Shown one piece after another: positions 12,501 to 25,746 of a stretch of 64,000 nucleotides of DNA. The notes below the pieces were generated by a model. The model worked only from the letters and a program-made list of their open reading frames with translations, did no database searches and was not told the origin of the DNA. Positions within the stretch are counted from its first letter, which is position 1. Every line of letters begins with the position of its first letter. The translations under genes were made by a program, and so were the position numbers. The stretch comes from Diphasiastrum complanatum (lineage: Eukaryota > Streptophyta > Lycopodiopsida > Lycopodiales > Lycopodiaceae), in contig CM055108.1 of assembly GCA_029204225.1 (NCBI GenBank), positions 24,821,670-24,885,669 on the forward strand, read 5' to 3'.

Positions 12501-12843
12501 TAGGAACAGTCAAATCTTCCGAGAAGATTTAACTGTTGAAGGCTTGGATCTTTCTTTTCCAGTCAACTGCAAAGATGTAAGATGCTCTTCAGATGTCCTT
12601 GATCACAACAAATTAGATGTTGTAGAGGAGCTAAATGTAGACTTTACTTTCAGTGAAAATACATTTCTTGTGGACTTCAAACGCCGCAAAAGTAAGCTTC
12701 CTTCCAATGAGATTGACTCTAAAGATGGGAAAGGATTGGCCAATGGGAGGTCATGCTTGACTGGAGCAGGAAATATGTCTGAGAATCAGAAGCAGAAGCG
12801 GAGGAAGCTCTTGCGCTCAGAAATCTCTCATCAAGGACTGTAA
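3518..12843 (+). CDS. DCD (Development and Cell Death) domain protein, 3 coding exons
   Basis: Coding exons are 3518-4117, 10587-10703 and 11023-12843, joined in phase 0 with GT-AG introns (donors GTAAGT and GTACCT), giving 845 residues. The DCD domain spans about residues 119-251 and is split across all three exons. Visible family landmarks are GIIIMCNKRT, LKLFLFEVEDRELFGIFEV, the ALVRFRA block at the exon 1-2 junction, PLHELDFKDAIWGNCY, and LMQLFQLGE. The N-terminal 118 residues are basic and low in complexity. The long C-terminal part (252-845) has no catalytic domain that I recognise and looks mostly disordered. It carries short internal repeats and basic patches such as KRKHKRSVWSRI and QKQKRRKLLR, which could serve as nuclear targeting signals. 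DCD proteins are plant-specific and linked by published work to stress and cell-death responses; the molecular role here is inferred from the family only. Intron 1 (6.5 kb) hosts a hAT transposon. The stop codon is followed at once by a good splice donor, so the 3' untranslated region may be spliced. Confidence 0.88.
5006..5112 (+). repeat. Short element fragment, inverted relative of 36905-37010
   Basis: The stretch from 'gagcgttccagatcagaacg' through 'tgtggggttgggaaaagac' to 'gggatgtaaaaaaaattcca' matches the reverse complement of 36905-37010 with the same block order. Both copies begin with a cluster of GAACG/CGTTC words. It sits in intron 1 of the DCD gene and has no coding capacity. Confidence 0.6.
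5842..6200 (+). repeat. 180-bp tandem duplication in DCD intron 1
   Basis: Two adjacent copies start at 5842 and 6022, both with 'cttctatatgcctttgtaac', and stay nearly identical through 'ggtcaagactcaaagcca' to 'gcatttctttggccctaaat'. The few differences include a small indel near 'ttcttcagcaaagaa'. The high identity means this duplication is much younger than most repeats in the window. It ends just 25 bp before the hAT target duplication. Confidence 0.9.
6226..9365 (+). mobile_element. hAT transposon in DCD intron 1, with target duplication
   Basis: The element proper is about 6234-9357. Its ends carry a perfect 15-bp inverted repeat: GGTTGCATTCAAACG at 6235 and its complement ending at 9356. 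It is flanked by 8-bp direct repeats TAAGCCCA (6226-6233) and TGAGCCCA (9358-9365), matching at 7 of 8 positions. Eight-bp duplications are the hallmark of hAT insertion. Both ends contain subterminal arrays of the palindromic word CAAACGTTTG and variants (6241-6310 and 9270-9350), as expected for transposase binding regions. Inside, on the + strand, is a decayed hAT transposase (6858-8968). The first 600 bp inside the left end has no coding features but contains a GC-rich block near 6336-6370. The element appears structurally complete but not autonomous. Confidence 0.9.
6858..8968 (+). pseudogene. hAT-family transposase, three frameshifts
   Basis: Four adjacent frames together cover a BED-type hAT transposase. 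The ATG at 6858 opens a BED zinc finger (CRYCELHYQGG, then HLLGTGG) followed by an acidic linker and the WALEKRNRFRIACRKFF helix. The frame changes near 7280. The next section carries the core with GCTIVCDGWSDTRRRPIINF and then CSVDAS. A second shift near 7545 leads to VVQVVMDNASNCLRAAE, and a third near 7720 leads to the long last frame. That frame contains LKPAQTRFGY and the C-terminal dimerisation region WWESFGAS, LAIRILSQGSTASPCERNWS and HTKRRNRL (near 8460-8610). It ends in an acidic tail rich in D and E. The order of motifs is normal for the family. Each break looks like a single-base indel, so inactivation may be fairly recent. Confidence 0.88.
9529..9592. repeat. Cluster of GGATC-type words ending in GCAACC
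   Basis: The segment contains 'gatcgctgac', 'ggatcg' and 'gtggatcacaatccac', and ends in 'tgcaacc'. Read from the right it begins GGTTGCA and then a run of GATC words, the same plan as the nearby hAT end but with a different repeated word. It could be one terminus of a separate small hAT-type element. No partner terminus was identified. Confidence 0.35.
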
Positions 12844-14661
12844 ATGAAGGTAAGCTGTGCATAATGAAGTCTTTTTTGTTCTTATTAAGGTAAGGTAACG
12901 AGTCTCTGAAATGAGAAAAAAGGTAAGGCGGCATCTTGTCGAATGCTGCAGCTTTAGACAATTTACAATGGCTTAGCTTTTGGTGGTTCTTTTATAAGAC
13001 CCGTTGACAAAAATTTGTCACGAGCTTTCTTGTTTGTCCCAAGATTCTCAACAGCTCTTGGTGGGTTGAAATCATGAGCTTTCAAATGATTTAGACACCA
13101 CAAACTTGTTGATGATTTACGTCAAGCTTTGAGAATGGTTAAGAAACTTGGCACCAACAAAAGCTATTCGTTGGCAATGTATGAGTCCAACTCTTTTTCA
13201 GTAATTGGGAACTGAAGGTGTAACACTGTCAGTTCTGCAGTTCTACTACATAAGATAGCTTGAGGGCAAGCTGGTAGCAAATCAACAAAAAGCTCAGGAA
13301 AATCATCTGCATTGCTAGTTTTGCCAGCAAACTTGATGATTTAGGGTTTTCAGTGACAAATTTTGGAAAGCCTGGGTTAAAAGGTCTTAGAGGCGATCTT
13401 GTATGGCTTTCAATAATCCCTAGGTTTGAGCAAAAGCGTTTTTAGTTTGGCAAGTTCTGAAGTTTATTCTTTTCAAAGTGTCTTTTTTTCCCCGTGTCAG
13501 AATGGAAGTCAAGTTTTGACACCCTTGCTATACTACTATGTCATTTCCTGAGAGTTAAATTTTTTTTTTTTGGTCATGTTCTTCGAATGAGTTTATTCCC
13601 TATTATAGGTATGCTATAATTGCTGTGCTGGAATTGTGTGATTTCTTGTGAAAACTTGCTGGATGGTACAAAAATAAGCACTACAGGTAGAGAGTTGACT
13701 TTTGTTGGAGCTTTGTCTTCTCAATTCATCATATTCACATGCATGCTGTGTAACAAGTCACATGACATTGGTGGGAAATGACCGTATTGGTTCTTTAAGT
13801 TGGAATTTTCAATAGCTTGGGCTGCCAATGATATAGATACTATCGAAGACTCTCAAGTAGGGTAGTCCATCGAATCAACATGATCCTCTTTTGGGAAGCC
13901 TTACAACACATCCTTACTGTTCCTTGGCTGCAACCTATTTCTTTCAGGTTGCCTATATAAATCTGAGATGCAGAAGGGTCGTCAAACTGGACAAAGTACA
14001 TTGGAAAAACAAACCTGCTATGTTCTGTTCAAGATATATCAGCAGAGTATCGGCGTATTTTATCTTTGTTAACACATTATACAAGAGACAAGCTTTTGTA
14101 CCTTCAGAAGCATTAGATTGGTTTCCTTGTCTATTTCTGTCTGATTCATTAAATTCTGTGTGACTTTGCTGAGTGATCTGAACTGTGAATGTGGACATTG
14201 TAACACTGGATCCTGTCTTTTGAATGCCATCAAAGCTTTGAGAGACTGACACTTCTTGAACATCAGATAATCTCGTTCATGTTGCAAACAAGCATCTGAC
14301 TACGTAGCCCAATGAATATTTTGAAGTTACTGCTCCTCGTCCGTCTTGGAATTCAACACCATAGTTACCAGAATACGAAAACGTTTTCAATATGGCACCC
14401 CAAAATACAGGATGAATACAGCTATCCCAAATATGCATACAGATAAATATGCCACATCATCAAATTTCCAATTTTTGTAAGACTAAGAAGGTTTTGCATT
14501 AAAAGTTTACCTTTTAGTCACATTTTAAAGTTCGAATTTCAAACCAAATAGAATACTAAGTTCTGTAATTCAGGCAGTGACGTGAAGGGAGGGTCCTGGG
14601 AAGCATTTAGCAAGCATACAAGCTCAACTAGGCTCGATGCGGGGACAGGTAGGCTTGATTT

Positions 14662-14694
14662 TGTGTGTGTGTGTGTGTGGGGGGGGGGGGGGGG
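14662..14694 (+). repeat. (TG)n followed by a 16-G run
   Basis: A TG dinucleotide run of 9 units passes directly into 16 consecutive G. Such a junction is prone to slippage and the exact length may be an assembly estimate. Confidence 0.95.
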
Positions 14695-15661
14695 AGTGGT
14701 TGAACCCTTTGTAAGTTAATCCAAATGGCCAATAACCTCTTGCTACAAGTAACATGCATTCCCCTCATAACATACAGTTTTTGAAATTTGATATAAGACT
14801 TGAATATTTGTCCTCTAAACCTAAAGCATGATCACTACCTATCTTGCAACCATTTTTCATTTTTATTCTATTCTACATAGGCAAGTAAATTGGTTGTGAA
14901 CTCAAATCCCATTAAATTTTCTTCCAATATGGATCGAAGTGACATTCTTGATTTGATCAACTTCGCATGAGAATGCAAGTGGACTTTTCTCGCTTTCTTT
15001 CATAGGTGCACTTCTATAAATTCAAACAATATTCATGCATGTCTAAAGAAGACTTAACATTCATTGCAAGCCTACACTAGAAGATAAGACTCAATTGTTT
15101 TAGTTGACACATGTAGCCAAAGTAAGTTGCAACTTTATCTAAACTCTTTTATTTCAATAGAAGCTAGTGAATTTTCTAGATTCAGCACCTTGAAATAATA
15201 GAAGTTGGGATTGGAACCCAATGAAGTATCAATCATTACCAATAAGTTATCTTCCACCAAGCTTCTTTGAAACCTTTGGCAAAAAAAATGGTTTAAGCAT
15301 ATATCAAGAAAAGTATATAGAAATATGATTGTAACATTACCATGATTAACATAGTTGGAACTAGCAGCTTGTTTACCCTTGTTACAATAGGTTGTGATGT
15401 TGTGATTGTACATCACATCATCACAAGACCAATGTAGTTTTCATATAGATTGCAGCGTCCATTCTAGTAGTCGTTCTTGTGAACACGGTAGATGCACTTT
15501 AAGTATAAAAGACCTTTGTTGAAGCGACTCGGAATTTAAAATGAAATTTAAATTTACTCGTCTTTTTATGAAGAAGGTACAATGACACTAGTGCCATCCA
15601 ACTTGGGAGAATAGGTAGAGAGTGTAGATTGATACGTTAGCTTAGGCAATGCTATTATTAA

Positions 15662-15663
15662 CC

Positions 15664-15697
<34 letters not shown>
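15662..15697 (+). repeat. C run followed by (TC)n
   Basis: Thirteen consecutive C pass into about eleven TC units. T-rich sequence with further short pyrimidine runs continues to about 15840. Confidence 0.95.
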
Positions 15698-16034
15698 TAT
15701 TTTCTTCTAGTCTTTTTTCTCAATTGCTTTTCTTTTTTTTCATCTCTCTCACATATTTTCTTCCAGTTTTTTTCTCCTCAATTGCTTTTTTTTCTTTTCC
15801 ATAGTTTCTCCTCTTTTGGCCCATTCTTTCTTCCTTTTTTTGCATGGTATTCAAATTTTGTTTGAGGCAATATTTTGTTTGGTGTGTTGAGTCATTTGAG
15901 GAGCCCTTATTATTGTATGGTCTTTCTTCACTAATAACTACTTGTGAGTTTATTCTTATACTCAATCTTATGACTTTTTGTACATTAGTAACACTAGGAA
16001 CAAAATAACCACGACTTGATATAACCAAATTATA

Positions 16035-16346
16035 GCTTGATAATCACTATCAAGAACTATGTAACATGTATGAGACATGAATGAGTGACAAAATATTGTA
16101 ATCAAGATGCTTTCACATTATTCCAAGTAGGTAAAGTTTTTAGTGACCTTATGAAACTTGCAATACTACATAGAATATGGACAAGTGTATCTAGCTTGAT
16201 AATCAAGAACTATGTAACATGTATGAGACATGAATGAGTACCAAAATGTTGTAATCAAGATGCTTTCACATTATTCCAAGTAGGTAAAGTTTTAGTGACC
16301 TTATGAAACCTGCAATACTACCTAGGATATGGAAAAGTGTATCTAA
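16035..16346 (+). repeat. 159-bp tandem duplication
   Basis: Two adjacent copies start at 16035 and 16194 with 'gcttgataatca'. Both contain 'gaactatgtaacatgtatga', 'gatgctttcacattattcca' and 'agtgtatcta'. They differ by a few substitutions and a short indel near the start. Confidence 0.9.
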
Positions 16347-17249
16347 ACCCAATACATTTTAGTGAGCTTTGAAGTCTTACCTATTTCTAGCATATTATAG
16401 GCTCAGATTTTCATTGGATAATCTCTCTCAACTTGGTGTAGATTTGTTTTTAGAGAAGTTCTTGATTGAGTGGATTCTCTTACAACAAAACTTGAGTGAG
16501 AAGTTATGGGAGTGGCAAATAAAACTTGCAAGATATCAATGGCCAATCCACCTTTTGACAAATGCGAGAGGGAAGGTACATTACCAGGGTTAGTGTTGAT
16601 GGGTTTTCTTAGGCAAGGTACATTACCAAGGTGAGTGTTGATGAATTTTCATAGGTGTATTTACAAAATGATAGTGATTAGGTGTAGTTGTTAATTGAGA
16701 AAAAGGCAATGGATGGGTCTGTAAAGTTTTGAAGATGAGAATATCTAATTTAAGAATGGGTAGGGTGAGTGAGACATACACCCCATGAGCCTAAAAACCA
16801 TCTTCAATAGGCGAGCATAAATGTTGAGAATGAGCGATATTTCAAATATGAAATTGTAGCAAAAAACATTTAGAGGACTTAAATAGACCATTATTGTAGG
16901 TTTGTACTAGCAAATGTGAGTTAGTTTATAATGTTAAGAGTGGAAATGAAAAGAATGATGATTTTGGGATTTTATTACACTCTCAAAGATTGTACAAAGT
17001 TTGCAAATCAAGGTGATGCACTTCTTAGAGCTTGGAATCTCATGCTAGTCACTTCTTATTGATTTCGATCACTAGATGAGTTTATCGCATGTATGCTACC
17101 GTAAATCAAAGTGTATGGATTCAATCAAATGCAAAACACAAGTAGAAACAAATAGTAGATATTATGTCTCGCATATAATTAGCCCATGTCCACAACAATA
17201 AGGTTTGCTAAATGTAGACATGGTGCTAAATTAGAATACGAAAGACCAA

Positions 17250-17555
17250 TATATATAGAGGAGGACAGACTAATTTGGATGCTATTCTACATTTGTCATT
17301 TTTGAATTCTATGTGTTTTTTAAGCTTCTCTTTGAGAGCTTTCTTGATGTGTTTTGTGATTCATGTGCGTAAAATCACATGAGAGCTTGATCACGCTCTA
17401 GATTTAGGCCCAATGTATTGAATGATTAATAATGATGAGGAACATTATCTTACTTGGCCTAATTAAGTTAAGATTGGCCAATTTCATCTAGCTTTTTTAT
17501 TTCTTGATAAGTTTCTTGATTTCTTGTTTTGTCATGCTAATTTGATTTTTATATC
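17250..17555 (+). repeat. Dispersed repeat, inverted relative of 690-972
   Basis: It follows the reverse complement of 690-972 over about 290 bp, with blocks 'gaattctatgtgttttttaa', 'gagagcttgatcacgctct', 'tattgaatgattaataatga' and 'catgctaatttgatt' in the same order. No coding content. Confidence 0.6.
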
Positions 17556-18674
17556 CCTTCAGATTTGGTGGCTTTTTGAAGTTTGGTAGAGTTTCTTTCC
17601 ACTAGTTTCCTTGGTTTTTATTTTTCAGATTGATTTGATTCAATTTTTGACCTATTCATCTTAATTTGTGATTTCTTGTTTTATATCAGTAGCTCTTTCT
17701 CCTAGCTTTTAAAAGGTACTAATATTTTCTGATTCGAAGCTACAATGGCCAAGTTATGGCCATTTTAGTAAAACCATTCCCAAGTTTAGTTAAAGTTTTT
17801 CTTGTCTATTTTCTCTATTTTGGTTGTACTTTTGGCCAAATTTCTTGTTAGTAAATCTTTAGATTAGTAGATCTATGTTTTAGCTTGAATCTGAGTCAAT
17901 TTCGACCAATTTGATGAAAATTTTGTTGAATTCTCTTTGGACCTTCAATGGATTTACAATCGATCCACAAGAGGTGTTGGATGCTATTTGGATAGATCAA
18001 TCACAAATCTAATGTCTAGATAAAAAATTAGCACCTAACTAGCAAGAACAACTTGTAAATTAATCAAACTAATCAAAGAGCAGCCTCACACGTGTGAAAC
18101 TCTGTCATTGTACGGACAGTGAGCCTCACAAGATAATATTGCTCCACTTTGCAAAGAGCCCCAACCGCCTGCTAGTGGCATTGTGGGTGATGAAGGTGAT
18201 CTAGTAGAGGTGGTTGAACAATCTTATAATGTTATAGTGGATGTTGTTACATAGGACCAGTCTACTGTCTACATTGGCAAATCGAGCCATGTAGAATATT
18301 GTATATTTTGTCAATATTTTTTGTTAGTCACTTGTATGGCCAAAGTGCCACTTGTCAATCCATACCTAATGTAGGTTACCTTGAATCTAGAGGAGTGGTT
18401 GTGTTTATTTGGTAGTGATTCCTACTTTGTAGGATCTAGACCTTGATTTATGATGAGATTTGTACCTACCATGCACCTACCAAGCATAACTCTTGGATCT
18501 AGAGTAGGGTTTTCATTTTAGGACATAAAGTTGAGTCTACTTCCTTATTACATGCCAGATTTTCACCTAACTTTGCAAAGGAAGTGTCTTTTACTATGTA
18601 TTCCCATTCTCCATAGTGAGAAGATAGAGAAACTTTTATCTAGGTATTCAAATCCAAAGAGACAAGAAGCAGAA

Positions 18675-19362
18675 GTTGATTTATATTACTCAGCAAAGAT
18701 ACATTTACAATATGTTGATCAGATATAACATGATCAACAAGTTATCTCACTCACCAATGGAGCCAGGACTCAAATTGTCGAAGGACCAGTGTCCTTAGAC
18801 GATAGAGGAGAAGGAGAAGATGTGTGAGTACCCTAATCATTCAATGGTAGTTTCTCTTTGTATGCAATGTTCTATACCAGACCAGACATAGTTTCTTAAG
18901 ACAGTTTATGGCTAATTTTGGCATTACACATTGGAAGGCTTTCATCAAAGTAATGAGATATATTCAAGCAACAATGGACATAGCTATGCATTCGTTATCT
19001 ATATGCAAGTTGGGCAAGAAATGTAGAAACTCGTAAATCCACATCTAGATTTACATTATTCCTTAACAACGGTTTGATTTCATGGAACACTTGTAAGAAA
19101 ACTTCAATAGTATATCGCAGCCTCTCAAGCTACAAAGGAAGCAGTGTGGTTGAGAAATTTACTTTTGGATGTTTGTATGAAACAATATGCTCCAACAATT
19201 TTATTTTGTGATAATCAAAGTGCTATTGTTTTATCGGCCAACCCCATGTCGACATGACAATTGATATTTTTACTAATGCACTAAGCTTGGATGTACACCA
19301 ACATTTTTGTGCAGAACTAAGTTTGAAGGTCAAGCCATTCATGGATTTAGATTAAGGGAAAG
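18675..19362 (+). pseudogene. Copia retrotransposon: end of reverse transcriptase, RNase H and polypurine tract
   Basis: Frames interrupted by stops and shifts spell the C-terminal part of a Copia polyprotein. At 18680-18800 lies the post-catalytic reverse transcriptase segment (ITQQRYIYNMLIRYNM, then SHSPMEPGLKLSKDQCP). At 18810-19090 decayed RNase H sequence follows. At 19110-19250 is the recognisable RNase H end, IAASQATKEAVWLRNLL, followed by FCDNQSAIVLSANP. A purine-rich tract 'aagggaaag' (19354-19362) directly precedes the LTR, as expected for second-strand priming. The same protein segment occurs inverted at 20620-20760, showing that both come from one family. Confidence 0.8.
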
Positions 19363-20220
19363 TGTTGGATTATTCTCCCATAATCCTATAGTTAACCTAC
19401 ATCCATTCATTTATCTAGCTCTATAGTTTTATTCGTGTTTCTACACAGTCTGCAAGAATACACAAAAATCACTTAACATGTGGCTTCGACAACGACAAAC
19501 TACCAAAGTTGTGGAAGGTTGTTCCCATTTGTTATGAATATAACGACTTACCCAAGTGGGTTAGCAAGTAAATTTCCAAGAAGTCCTCACTGGATGGATG
19601 ACAACACATCATGGCTAAGCTTCAATTGTGACCTACGACCTTATTAGTTGCCCTAATTGGATAAGCCTAAGCGAGATTCCTCATTAGTATAAATAGTTGA
19701 ACATTATAGCGAATGATATTACATAGTTTCTACCTTGAATATTGCTAGCAGTGCTTACTGCTTGCTTCTTAGTGGAATTGTATCAAACAGAGGTATCAAT
19801 CACTCAGAGATAGTTTAGAGTATGTGGTTCCATCCGCTATTATTTTGTATTCACATTATTAGATTTATCAATCGCACTTTCTTATTGCGTTCAGTATTAT
19901 GTTGGAATGTATGCAAGCTTCTATGAAGTTATTTGTATTAGTTAAATCTCTTATTGATTAGTCTGAATTGTTGAATGATTCGATACTGCAATATTCTATA
20001 TCTATCAATCACACTATAATTGTTTGGCTACGAAATCACTTTAGTACTAATGATTTCAAAGCTAGTTACTCAAAAAACAAACGTATGATTGTCGCGATAG
20101 CTTTGTTTGTTTTTTATAGGTGTAGTCATACATTAGAGGAAGGATTATTCTGTAGAGTTTGACAATTCGTTGTTATACTTCGATTTCATTACTATCGTAT
20201 CTTCTTTCCTTCTTCCAACA
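19363..20220 (+). repeat. Copia long terminal repeat (858 bp)
   Basis: The left edge TGTTGGATTA follows the polypurine tract and the right edge CTTCCAACA precedes the primer-binding site. The terminal TGTTGGA and TCCAACA are exact inverted repeats, the usual TG...CA structure. No second copy of this LTR was found in the window. It separates the coding end of one element from the 5' leader of another, so it is shared rather than flanking a single complete element. Confidence 0.85.
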
Positions 20221-20232
20221 TGGTATCATAGC
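20221..20232 (+). other. Copia primer-binding site
   Basis: TGGTATCATAGC directly abuts the LTR and matches the initiator-methionine tRNA primer site TGGTATCAGAGC used by many plant Copia elements at 11 of 12 positions. Confidence 0.8.
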
Positions 20233-20375
20233 TATATCTAGTATCAAAGCAACTTTGCTTGTAATCTTCATATATGGTATCAAATTTCAGTATCAAATAA
20301 TCGATTTCCAATTACAGCGTCGCATAATATCAATTCATTCTTAAGTCATCGATTTATCGAGAGACTAACTTCCAG

Positions 20376-20620
20376 ATGGATTCTCAAAACAAAGTTGTTC
20401 TCATCGTAGACAATCTGAATGGATTCAATTACTATTTGTGGAAATTTAAGCTGAAGACCTCGTTGATTGCCAACAAGTTGTGAAATGTTCTCACATGTAT
20501 CAAATTGAAGTTTGAAGACGACACACAGTCGACTCTAAATGGAAATTGAAGGATGGTAAACCTTTTGCGCTCACCATTCTCAATATATCAGACAATCAGA
20601 TTGGCCATAGAGCAGAAGCT
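20376..20620 (+). pseudogene. Copia gag, N-terminal fragment
   Basis: The ATG at 20376 opens MDSQNKVVLIVDNLNG followed by FNYYLWKFKLKTSL, the usual start of Copia gag (a short leader and an N-Y-x-x-W-K motif). A stop follows at 20480. In a shifted frame the conserved KDGKPFALTILNIS segment appears near 20550-20590. The homology stops near 20620, where it meets an inverted pol copy of the same family. The missing gag remainder and the stop make it non-functional. Confidence 0.75.
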
Positions 20621-21980
20621 CAAACTTCGATCTACTCCTTCTCTTCTTTTGTTTGAGGACACTGATCCTTCGACAACTTGAGTCTTGGGTCCATTGGCGA
20701 GTGAGCTAACTTGCAATTCATCAGATTATATCTGATTAGCATATTGTAGATGTACCTCTATTGAGTAATGTAATTTGTGTCTCTTTGGATTTGAATACCG
20801 TGATAGTAACGAACTTCACCCAAATTTCTCATATTGAATTCTGAGGACAACATTTGTTTTGCGTCTTTTATTAGTTTGACATTGTCGCTAAATAACAGTA
20901 TGTTGTCCACGTACAATGTAATGATGATAAAAGAATGTTGCATTGACTTGAAGTAAACATTTGAATATGAAGTGCTTGGGTTATAACCGTGATCAATAAG
21001 AAAAGTGTTGATCCTCTGAAACCAAGCTCTAGTAGATTGCTTCAAGCTGTAAAGTACTCTATGAAATTTACATACATGATTTTCTTTGTCATTGATTAGA
21101 TAACCTTTGGGCTGTATCATGTGATATCTTCTTTGATAAAACTCCATTCAGATATTTTGTTTGTACATCCATTTGATGTATCTCTAGATTCGTTACAACA
21201 ACATACGATAGTAGAAGTCTGATTGAATAATGCTTTACTACCGGACTGAAAGTCTCAGCATAGTCAATATTTGGGATCTGAGAAAATCCATGTGCAACAA
21301 GTCGAGCTTTCCTTCGACTGATACTTTCATCCACTTTGTATTTGATCTTGAATATCCATTTACAATAAACTACATTTCTATTGATTGGTAATTCGACAAT
21401 AGTCCAAGCCAAGCACGGTCACTTGCAGAGTAACAATGAGTAAGCCTATATAGATATCCTTGCCATTTTCCAAGTGCAAGGATTCTATTTGCCTTATCAA
21501 GAATTTACACGAGTCTGATCCAAACTCCACCTTATGTTCTAAATCAATGATTCTGCTAACACACAATAGGTTTGTTGCAAGATTTAGGACATACAAAACT
21601 TTTGGAATGAGTTTGGATTTATCACTATGAAAACTCGGCTTGACAATACCTTCACTTTCCATCATGTATGAGCTATTGTCTCCAAGGTGTGTTGGAGTTG
21701 AACCTTACTCCTACTCATCCTAACTGCCCTACCGCCTTCTAAGTAAATCACTCTCTCAAAAGGATCTACAAAATATAATTGTTTTTCGCAACAGTCTGCA
21801 TTTTTACTCGCAAACTTCAACAATCGAAGAACCCAACAAATTTTTCATACTTCACTTTCGGGCCATACACAAAGTATTTTGCGAAAAATGAGACAATGTG
21901 TTTAGTCTAGATTTCGGTCCATTTTGGACACTTCCAAAAATGCGACACTTTCCCCGAAGAATGCAAAAAATGCGACATTC
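20600..21980 (-). pseudogene. Inverted Copia pol fragment with an internal deletion
   Basis: Read on the - strand from 21980 it shows a poorly preserved zinc-knuckle/protease region. A gag-pre-integrase segment follows (VLYVLNLATNLLCVSRIIDL, near 21540-21600). Nearly the whole integrase is missing. Reverse transcriptase then runs from 21412 to 20758 (CKWIFKIKYKVDESISRRKA, ARLVAHGFSQIPNIDYAETF, SLKQSTRAWFQRIN, LYVDNILLFSD, YHGIQIQRD). The catalytic YVDD motif reads YVDN, so the active site is lost. After a stop the frame continues with YIYNMLIRYNLMNCK, matching the + strand copy at 18680-18800. Confidence 0.85.
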
Positions 21981-22215
21981 TGCAGATTTACACGGGGTTT
22001 CAGGTATAGACTGTCAATGTCTTCACGCTCCAATAACAAGTGTTCTAATTGATCAGCTGTTAAATGATCTTGTAATTGTAAAGTTAGAATAATGAAAGAT
22101 TATCCAGCTACTATATATGAAAGGAGCATTGTAGATAGACGAGAGGCAAGATGATACATAAAGATACTCCAATAGAGATCTTATGACCAAAAACAGGTCT
22201 TCTAGTACCTGACTT

Positions 22216-22378
<163 letters not shown>

Positions 22379-22664
22379 ATATTCAGAACCATAGCAATTG
22401 TTTTGTTTCTATAAGTGGGATCACGCGCTTATCAGTGCAATTGTATTGTGATCTGATTGTTATTATTACAACATCAATATACAAATTCACTATTGTTCTA
22501 ACTCTTGCATTTTTTTGAATGTTAATTACTCTCACTCTACCTCCGTAATTATCATAAACGAAGAAATGTATGGCTGTCTTTGACGCCTAATTGTATTTAC
22601 ATTTCTTTATCAGAATATCAATATCAGAGCATTGCATGGTTGTCTCAAACACCTAATTTTTTCT

Positions 22665-25085
<2,421 letters not shown>

Positions 25086-25160
25086 GAATGTGACATTTGG
25101 TGCTGCTCCTTGGGCCTTGCCCGAATGTGACATTTGGTGCTGCTCCTTGGGCCTTACCCA
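25086..25160 (+). repeat. 37-bp tandem duplication
   Basis: Two copies start at 25086 and 25123 with 'gaatgtgacatttggtgctg' and 'ctccttgggcctt', identical over 33 bp. Confidence 0.9.
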
Positions 25161-25239
25161 AGAAAAATTTGTCCCATGGGCACCAAGATCCTGCGAGCAT
25201 CGGCCACCCATGGGGACTAGTGTTCTAGGCACATCACCG

Positions 25240-25400
25240 CCATTTCTTGCTGAGCACCATCGCCATTTTTTCTCAAGCACCTGCACCCGCATCTCGAGCA
25301 CCGCCTCTACTCTCCCGTGCACATTTTTTTGAGCACCGGCGCCATTTTCCTGAGCACATGTGCCATTTTTTCTCGGGCACCAACTCCACTCTCTTGAGCA
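25240..25400 (+). repeat. Degenerate GAGCACC repeat
   Basis: 'gagcacc' or a close variant recurs about seven times ('gagcaccatcgccatttttt', 'gagcaccggcgccattttcc', 'gagcacatgtgccatttttt'), with period about 20-35 bp. The stretch is GC-richer than its surroundings and lies just upstream of the carrier gene's promoter region. Confidence 0.6.
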
Positions 25401-25699
25401 CCCACACACGTGAGGATGTCGTCTAGTTTTGGGTTATATATTGCATGGGATTGATTATGAGATATTGTTGACCCATTGACGTGACGCTCCCGGCAGCCAT
25501 CTAAAAAACGTGTGGCTGTGCAGAGGTCAAACTCCTAGTGCTTCTTAGATGCGAGGCTCCCAAATGGCTTGCTGATTAAATGCTTAGAATGCATCATACC
25601 TTTAGGCTTTAGCCTTCACAAAGCTTTTGTGCGCCTGCACTACTATTCCTAACCTGGGCATATACCTTTTTTGATCGTTGATGACCTCCCTCACCGATC

Positions 25700-25711
25700 A
25701 CATGGCTGCCG

Positions 25712-25746
<35 letters not shown>

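Larger units (their letters stand above)
12844..18650. other. Spacer 3' of the DCD gene, no supported gene
   Basis: No open frame here resembles a protein family. The first few hundred bases probably belong to the 3' untranslated region of the DCD gene; a donor at 12850 (GAAG|GTAAGC) and an acceptor-like 'ctatttctttcag' near 13947 could delimit a 3' intron. Further on there are a TG/G tract, a C/CT tract, a 159-bp duplication and a dispersed repeat, each listed separately. The rest is AT-rich sequence in which I see nothing else. Confidence 0.5.

Noticed and set aside
13891-14252. Overlapping 90- and 99-codon frames on both strands
   Set aside because: Neither contains a recognisable motif, and overlapping frames on both strands are usual for non-coding AT-rich DNA.
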